From: Cercis canadensis
Taxonomy: Eukaryota > Streptophyta > Magnoliopsida > Fabales > Fabaceae
Length of the DNA stretch: 64,000 nt
Assembly: GCA_003255065.1 (NCBI GenBank)
Contig: QAOA01003049.1
Coordinates: 1-64,000 of the forward strand
Direction of reading: 5' to 3'
The translations under genes and the position numbers were made by a program. Positions 56,924 to 64,000 of this stretch are shown piece by piece. The notes under the pieces are model-generated. The model saw only the letters and a list, made by a program, of their open reading frames with translations, did not search any database and was not told the origin of the DNA. Positions within the stretch are counted from its first letter, which is position 1. Each line of letters starts with the position of its first letter.

Positions 56924-58530
56924 GTTTGGCTAATTGCCTTCATCTCAATAATTTGTCACGTCTCTTCTTAGGCGCTAGCTGGCTGTGTTTTCTTTGTAAT
57001 GAATATTTGATTTACTACATCAAATGCTCGGTTGAAATTCCGAAATATTGTTAGGCACAAAAGTTACTCTTTCCAAAGTTGTTATAAAAATCAAAATCAA
57101 AATATATATTGTAATTGAAAATAAAATAGATTGAACGATGAAATATAAATATTTACAAAAAAGATCACAATCTAGTTTTACACATAACATAATAATCACA
57201 TTTCACGTAACTTGAGATATTTTAATTGGGTGCTTAAAATTTTTTTTGTTTCAATTTGGTCTTTAAAAGTAATTTAATGAGTTTAATTTCAAACAAAGTT
57301 GTTAAAAGCATAGCAGAAATTATTTACATGTAAATAAATATGTTTGACATCGTCAACAGTCATTCTACAACAATAAAATTTCTTACCACATCAGTGTATT
57401 TCTACACGTGCTAACAGTTTGCGTTAAATATGTGAATTGAGTCTAAGTCTATTAAAACCATTTTAAAGATCGATGTAAATAATTTTTTTATTAAATCTCT
57501 TACAAAGCGTTTGGAACATCTCACAAATAGAGTTGATTTTATTTTACTTGAAAATAAAGAATTTGTAAACTACACTAACCATCACAAGTTTGCTCAGGCC
57601 CTTCATTTCCTATGTCAAATAAGCAGCCCAACAGGAACAATAACAGAGATAACCATTCATATTATATCTTGCTACCAATTTTTACTTATGTCCCTTCCCC
57701 AAGTTACCCTAGCTACATCTTTTTGCACCATATTTCACGTTTTCTTTACAGTGAATTTTCTTTCACTTGTTAATGGTATATCTTCTTTATCAGTTCTAAT
57801 TCAATGAAAATTAATCACTCGACTTTTTGCATCATTTTACCTTTTCAATGTATTTCATTGGGCCTTTGAAGGCTTAAAACCCACTTGATTGCTTTTGTTC
57901 TGCTTTCAAGTCCTCTATCCCTGTGTGTACATATAACCATTTAGCATGATATAGCAGCAGCAGTGTATAGTGTGTACTCTGCTTACAACAAATATTGAGC
58001 TTGTAATTGAAATGGTAATTCGTAAAGTAGTAGCCAAATTGCAATATACTAGTTAACAGTTAGCACTGAGAAAGTCCTTGAAAATATAATGTACAACTTG
58101 GAAAGTTCTAAACTGAGAAACATTGGAGCAGGCAAATGATAAGGAAGCTAACAAGAGGGTTTCACTTTTTCACTGGTTCCCTTGCATAGATTTTTTTTTA
58201 CTTAGGGTACTCATTCCCTTGCATGAATGAATTCAACATTAGCCTTCCACTAAAAACCCCAAAGTCAATTTCGGATGTCAATAAAATTTATGTATGACTT
58301 CTGAAGGATAGTGTCAGAAATTTCAAATGCAAAACCTTGTTGACTTATGATAAACACTACAATTTCAGCTCACCGCTTTCGGATTTGTGGATTTAAACTT
58401 AGTTACGGACAACTCATGTATAAAAATAATAAGAATGTTAAAAGTAAACTGCTAATCCTATCTCATAGCTTGGCCACATTGTTCATTCAAACTTTAAAAA
58501 GGAAACTCATATGAAGTCCAATCTTGTCAA
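56924..58530. other. Intergenic between the two converging genes
   Basis: It contains the 3' untranslated region of the dehydrogenase on the left and that of the ABCG transporter on the right. The open frame at 57511-57807 resembles no family. Around 57220-57300 are phrases (GGTGCTTAAAATTTTTTTTG, TTTGGTCTTTAAAAG) recalling Mutator-like arm remnants. Confidence 0.45.
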
Positions 58531-58532
58531 CT

Positions 58533-59715
58533 CTATCTTTTGCGAGCAGCACTTGTTTGGCTGGAAATATAGGTTCTGAGAGATGGGGACTGAGTGAGAA
58601 CATCTGGAGCAATAGTTGTATTCTGGGTTCCACTCTTCTGCTGCATTCTTCTCCTAGCTATATAACCTCTAACCCATGGGGTGACATCCTCATTAATTTT
58701 GATCACGATGAAGAAGATGATCCTGTAAATGACAATCATGCTCAAGATTACACTTAAATCAATCCACTTTGATCTGGTCACGTCAATCTGGAAGACATTT
58801 TCCAGAATGTATTCACCAGGTATCTTGGGAAGATCTGGTGTCTGGTTGTCGAAAATCAAGCCCCGAAGATCATTCTGGTATTGCCCCTGAAAGATTTTCA
58901 TTGTGTTCATCATTAAACTGAATAATCACTTTGATAGTAAATGCCTCAACAGCTGATTTGTACCAGTGCTTTTACCTGTAATGCCCAGAAATGGAAACTG
59001 ATATATGACATTGGGTAGCGCCACACCGGTTTTGGGATATCATGTGGGAGCCTAAAGTAGCCAGAGACTAACATGAAAATGCCCTGAAGTATGAAAAGGA
59101 CAACAATTATATATGGTCAAGTTGAATTCTGAGACAATGTGTATGTTGATTGAAGAGAGATTCATTAGTACTCTAGTGCTTAGTCAGACAAATACGTATA
59201 TTGTGGAGAGTTTTATACCTGAATTCCAGCTCCTATTATGATACCCATGAGGAAGTTGGGTACAATACTGGCAATGGCCATCATCAAGCTTTCCACCACT
59301 GTGACACTGGCATAGAGACACAACACAAAGAAGAGATAATGCCAAAAGCCGGGATGGAGGCGAACCATGAAGTAACAAATTGTTCCAGAGAGAAATGTGA
59401 TCAATATCAGAAATGGCGTGGCAGATATCGTGTTGCTGACGACAAATGCAGTGACACCATAGTGGCCATTCAACCTCTCCCTTTGGAAAACCTGCAAGTC
59501 ACGGAGAGTAATCAGATTTTACTTTCTAAGTATGTTGTTAATGGCAATAGTTGCATTGTGAAGAATAAAACTTACCTTCATGTCTTCGACAAATGAAGGG
59601 AACCCTCCAATTGACATGAAGGTCACAAAACCAAAGACAAAAGATGCACATGAACCCCTTGCCTATTCCATATCAAGAATAAAATCTTGTCAAATCGCAG
59701 AATTTATTAGCACTG

Positions 59716-59760
<45 letters not shown>

Positions 59761-62373
59761 CTTTTGAAGGGTAGTTTTCAATTGCCTTAGAAAGATAGAT
59801 AACAATACCAGAATTGAGTTGTAGCCCGTGCCCACGTTCAAATAGATGCTTCCAATGCAGATGGTGACTACAATGTAGATTACAAGCCTAAGCCAGTAGT
59901 AGCCAAAATCCCTTGACATGTTTATGAATGAACGTTTGGTTAAGGTAAAAGCCTGCATCAAGAAACTAGCCTGACTTCCTCCTGCATCCAGCACAGTTCC
60001 TTTCTGCACCATGTATAAGAATATATTTAACCATTAGCAACCAGATTCCAAGATAAGATAATTGACTTAAAGATGCAAACTCAATAGCATGATTACTAAG
60101 TTTGGTGAGTCTAATATGTATATATAAGTAGTCATTTAGGAGCACTTACAACTTTGGATATCTCATCAACTTTCTGTCTTGCAGCATAAGAGTGCTGAGA
60201 GGTGCGGTAGTAGTCAATAAGAGTTCTGATAGCTTCAGCTGTAGTGATCTTGTCCAGAGGATCGTCGCTTCCTTCAAACTGAGCACAGGCCAGGTTCAAA
60301 GCCAACGTTAGCAAAAATATTTGTGTATATCATTATGATCAATCCCTTAACACTAAGCAAAACACCAATAAAAGCTCAATTCAACTGCAAAAACCATCTC
60401 TACTACTACCTTATAATCTTACTCCATTAGATTAGATCATCTTTGTCTATTGTTTATAAGCTATTAGATTGTAGTTCCTACATTGTTTCTCCATGTATAC
60501 CTCATGACCGCTGCCTTTTTTCTTTCAACTACTAGGGTAACTGATGAGTGAATAGAAAGTGAGAAGCCAAATTAAAGAGAGTTATTAAAGAGAAACAAAG
60601 ATTAATACCCTGAGTTTCATAGACCCTTTGAGCGTGGCCTTGACTTTGTCAAAATCAGAATTGACGCACCTAAGGAAATGATCAGACGGGTTCCTCAAAG
60701 CAGGGCAAGGAAACCCAGCTTGTGCAAAGAACTGCAGACATATCACATATAATTATAAAAAGCTCCATTTCTCCATATAATCACATACTATATTATTTAA
60801 GAAAAATCCAAAAAGGAAAGAAAATTTTTTTTATTTTTAAGGAAAGAGCAACATATTGCCTCGTATGCTTCCGAAGCCTGGCCAAAATACACAGTTTTAC
60901 CCCCAGAAAGCAAGTACAATTGGTCAAATAGCTCAAACACTTCACTGCTTGGCTGATGAATAGAGGCTATAACTGTTCGCCCATCCCTTGCAAGGGCACG
61001 TAGTGTCTGAGTCACAAAGAACGCCGAAGCACTGCCACAACAACAAAATTCCAAAACCAAGACATTAAATTATGAACATTAACCTACAGGAGACAACAAA
61101 TATTTATGTACTTTCTAGGTGCATGTATTAAAATAATATCAAAGTGCACAAACACATGAACAGTATCCTATGTAACAATATAACGACCAAGACATAAAAA
61201 AACAAGTCTATGAAAAAGAAGTTGTTTCTAACCCTCAAGGATTGATTAGAAGACAAAAAGAAAATAACTTCAACATTATTGCAACAAAATTAAGCAAATG
61301 AAAGATAGTGAACCTGTCAAGTCCACTGGTTGGCTCATCAAGGAAAAGCAACCTAGGCCTCATCAAGATTTCCAGAGCAATGCTAACCCTTCTCTTCTCC
61401 CCTCCACTGATCCCACGCATGTGCCAGTTTCCAATAACAGTATCAGCACAATCCTGAAGACCCATTGCTATAATGGTACTCTCAACCAGTGCTCTTTTAT
61501 CTGACCATGGCATCTTATCAGGTAGACGCAGCCGAGCCGAATACGTTATCGTTTCCCTCACGGTTAGGGTACCAATTAAGTTATCATCTTGAGTCAAATA
61601 AGCCTGAGTTTGAAGCACATAGATTAGTTAGGGATACCCTTCTACCCATAGAAGCAAACTATACTTAAAACAGAAAACAGAAAACAGAGGAAAACAGAGT
61701 GAGCTGAAGAGGCAAGGTTTGGCTATTAGTCTGCAGAATTTATTAGGATTGTTAGCCTGTTAGGTATCACCACCAACCAAAGCTACTATCAAAAGCAAAC
61801 TAGATTTATTGAGAGGGTGGATGCTATAGGTCGATCTCATGAGTATCAATTTTTTTTATTTACCAAAGGAAATGAAAGGAACAGGGAAGAGACCCACTTA
61901 GCGTTTCTATATTTGAAGAAAGAAAATGATAGTTAGTATGGTAGCAAGAAAACAAACTAATTTTGAAGAGAAAAAGCACTCACTGCAGTTCCAAAAGAAA
62001 GCTTAGCTTTGCGGCCATTGAGGAGGATGGTGCCAGAAAGGAAGGCATTTGCAGCAAGACGACTAGACAGAGCATCAAGCAGAGTAGATTTGCCTGAACC
62101 AGAGGGACCCATGAGAGCTGTGAAGGTTCCTGGTTCTGCATATCCTGATAGCCCCTCCAAAACGTTCTGGGTTTCTCCATTGCTGAGAGTAACCATCACT
62201 GTTAGATCCTTCCAAGTGAGCCTAGCAGAGACATCTCCTATCAACTCAGTGTTAGCCTTCTCCCTCCAAAGGGTCTCACTCAAAGGGCTCAACCCTGGCA
62301 GTGCTGCCCCATTCACTGCTGGTTTGCTTGCCTCTATCTCCATAACCACATGATTTGCTTCAGCACTTCTCAT
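58533..62373 (-). CDS. ABCG11: ABCG11 (WBC11/DSO)-type half-size ABC transporter, 10 exons
   Basis: Minus-strand exons, high to low: 62373-61984, 61603-61314, 61031-60860, 60731-60609, 60278-60150, 60003-59809, 59662-59576, 59491-59219, 59083-58976, 58886-58533. All phases agree, giving 706 residues (Arabidopsis ABCG11 has about 703). The N-terminal ATPase has Walker [10 protein letters not shown] (89-97), signature SGGEK (196-200), Walker B LLFLDE (215-220) and H-loop His252. The C-terminal half is the six-helix ABC2 membrane domain with the family blocks [30 protein letters not shown] and [16 protein letters not shown]11 dimers export cutin and wax precursors across the epidermal plasma membrane. 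Intron 3 starts GC, not GT, and intron 6 holds an AT microsatellite. An in-frame ATG ten codons downstream is an alternative start, nearer the usual MEIEASKPA beginning. Confidence 0.95.
59717..59757. repeat. (TA)n microsatellite in ABCG11 intron 6
   Basis: About 20 TA units within the intron between exons 59809 and 59662; likely length-polymorphic. Confidence 0.95.
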
Positions 62374-64000
62374 CTTTTAAAAAGCGCTCACCTTTTTGTA
62401 CTTGACTACAATATTTGTCCAAAGGGCTTTTGGTATAAAGAAATTTTGTACTAGCAATCTTATAAAAGGCAAAAAGATTTGAGATTGATTATGATGAGAA
62501 GGTAAGGACTGAGCCCATTAGAGACGTACCCACAAGGAGCTTTTAAAGGGAAAAGGAAGAGAATATGAGAAAGTTAAAGGGGAGAAAAATCTAAAAGGAG
62601 CAAGAGGAGGAGAGAAAAGTGTGAATGGTGAAATGGGAAATGTGTGATGTGGAACAAGTGTGTGAGAATTTTGACTGGATGGAAGGGAAAGGAAGATGAT
62701 TGAGGGTTTAAGAAGAGAGATGATATCCCATGTAAAAAGAGCCTGTGATGAGAGAAGAATAGTTTGGTTTTGGCATGAATGAGAGGAAGTGATTGGAGGC
62801 AGAGACTATATTCTCATAACTGATATATGGAATGAGCACAGCACATACCACTCATTGTTTGGGAGCTCAATTCTCAAAGGAAAATGAAGTAAGATAGGTT
62901 CAGAGGATGAACTTTCATCCCTTTTATTGAGCAATTAATGGGTTCAGCTAGGTGTTGGTAGCTGCATTAAATGCTAAAACCGACCTTCAATTAACTCTGG
63001 CCATGTTATTGTGTCACCCTCTATCTGTTATATCTGTCTCTCTGGCTGCTCAACCCATCAAAGTCTCTCCTTCACACACACACACACACACACACGTCTT
63101 GTGTATGACTATGAACAGGACTAGTTAATATGACATGATATGTGAAACCAAACTAAGTAACCAACCCTTTCTTTCTTGGTAGGCAAAGGTAGCAATGGTT
63201 GAAAGATGAATTGAGAAGAGGGTATAGCACGTGAGCTCAAGGATCCACCAATTAATACAAATGGTTTGATGAATGAAGGAATGGGGTATCACTATCATTT
63301 GGGTGCCTATTACTACAAGGACAAAATGAAGTAACCCCTTTAATTTATTCTATTTTATTTCATTTCATTTTTAAATTACTAGGTGGGAGGAAGTTGGGAG
63401 TGGAGAAGATTGAGTTATAATAACGGAAAAACAAATTTATACATAGAAACCTCTCTTACCTATAAATATTTGTCCTGATACACATGCACTTTCTGATGAA
63501 ATTAGTTGTTAGTCATAAACTCAAAGTTGAGGTGAAGAGCGTTCCAACAGAATGCTATTACTACGTACCCCACTGGTAACAGGTATGGTAGGTAGCAAAT
63601 AAACTAGCCAAGAGAAAGATTGGTGTTGTGACAAGTTATGATAATATGTGGCTTAACTAAAAGCTTCATCAGCTAATATTAATTGGAACCTCTTGGTTTA
63701 AAATATTAATGATAAAAATAATATGAACTTTGAGAGAGAATATATACACACACAAAAATTACTGGAATACTGAATCTATGTCAGAACATTTTTAGTAGTA
63801 CTTAATTAGAAATTCAATATTATTACTTTCATTTATATTTATGTGGACTTATTGATATCATGGCTGCGTTTAGAGGTAGCAATCAAAAGATGAATCTTAC
63901 TTATCAAGTAGCAGTAAGGACTCTTGTTAGTACTAAGGAAGTACTAAATGTATAATTCAAATATGTTTAGTTATTTTGGTAAATTACTTAAACAAGAAGA
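62374..64000. other. Upstream region of ABCG11 and intergenic
   Basis: Purine-rich stretches (GAGAGGAAG, AAGAGAGATG) near 62560-62800 probably belong to the 5' leader or promoter. A CA microsatellite is at 63073-63095. No further gene was found to the window end. Confidence 0.5.
63073..63095. repeat. (CA)n microsatellite
   Basis: About 11 CA units. Confidence 0.95.

Noticed and set aside
57511-57807. 98-residue open frame between the SDR and ABCG11 genes
   Set aside because: Hydrophobic, AT-rich, unrecognised, and without coding context.
58524-58757. Plus-strand open frames across the ABCG11 exons (also 59201-59596 and 62009-62353)
   Set aside because: They are antisense shadows of verified exons.
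1-64000. CRISPR arrays, bacterial-type operons or phage-like systems
   Set aside because: All tandem repeats seen are contiguous or microsatellites without unique spacers, and the genes are spliced eukaryotic genes.

Overview
This window is nuclear DNA of a flowering plant. The evidence is spliced genes with GT-AG introns, an MIR169 hairpin, DUF247, F-box/FBD and PPR families, and many plant-type transposons (CACTA, Mutator-like, Ty1-copia). Gene content and repeat style suggest a rosid, most likely a legume of soybean type; that placement is inference. The DNA is AT-rich and gene-sparse. Ten isolated N characters (5636, 15595, 17841, 29637, 33271, 37801, 38223, 49043, 50827, 55176) look like collapsed assembly gaps, and several lie between near-identical copies of the same sequence.

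Layout: 1-1.7 kb is a decayed LRR receptor-like gene with a minisatellite. 3.3-5.2 kb is a non-autonomous CACTA transposon holding telomere-like repeats. 7.5-10.1 kb is an intact two-exon Gfo/Idh/MocA oxidoreductase. 14.7 kb is an MIR169 gene. 17.5-18.4 kb is a Mutator-like fold-back element with a perfect 9-bp target duplication. 19.5-24.0 kb is a large Pack-MULE-like element whose two long inverted arms each carry the same leader exon and intron, feeding a captured PPR gene from the left and a captured QSOX first exon from the right. 24.9-26.5 kb and 34.8-36.4 kb are two DUF247 (UPF0481, At3g02645-like) genes in direct orientation, the first frameshifted and the second intact; a third scrap lies at 37.5 kb. 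Between them are relics of a copia element, a GARP transcription factor and an unidentified gene.

39.3-42.0 kb is an F-box/FBD pseudogene, followed by a second inverted-repeat element carrying a piece of plastid glucose-6-phosphate isomerase. 43.0-47.7 kb is a complete 14-exon minus-strand gene for a 3-hydroxyisobutyryl-CoA hydrolase-like enzyme (380 aa) ending in the peroxisomal signal SKL. 48.2-55.2 kb is a patchwork of local duplications that includes copies of the DUF247 upstream region, copia LTRs and a Mutator-like element holding a LINE endonuclease scrap. 56.0-56.9 kb is an intact two-exon short-chain dehydrogenase. 58.5-62.4 kb is a complete 10-exon minus-strand ABCG11-type half-transporter (706 aa).

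The intact genes are unrelated single functions: peroxisomal valine breakdown, cuticular lipid export, two oxidoreductases, one membrane DUF247 protein and one regulatory microRNA. They do not form an operon or cluster. The most unusual content is the set of three inverted-repeat transposons that have each picked up pieces of genes or of another transposon.
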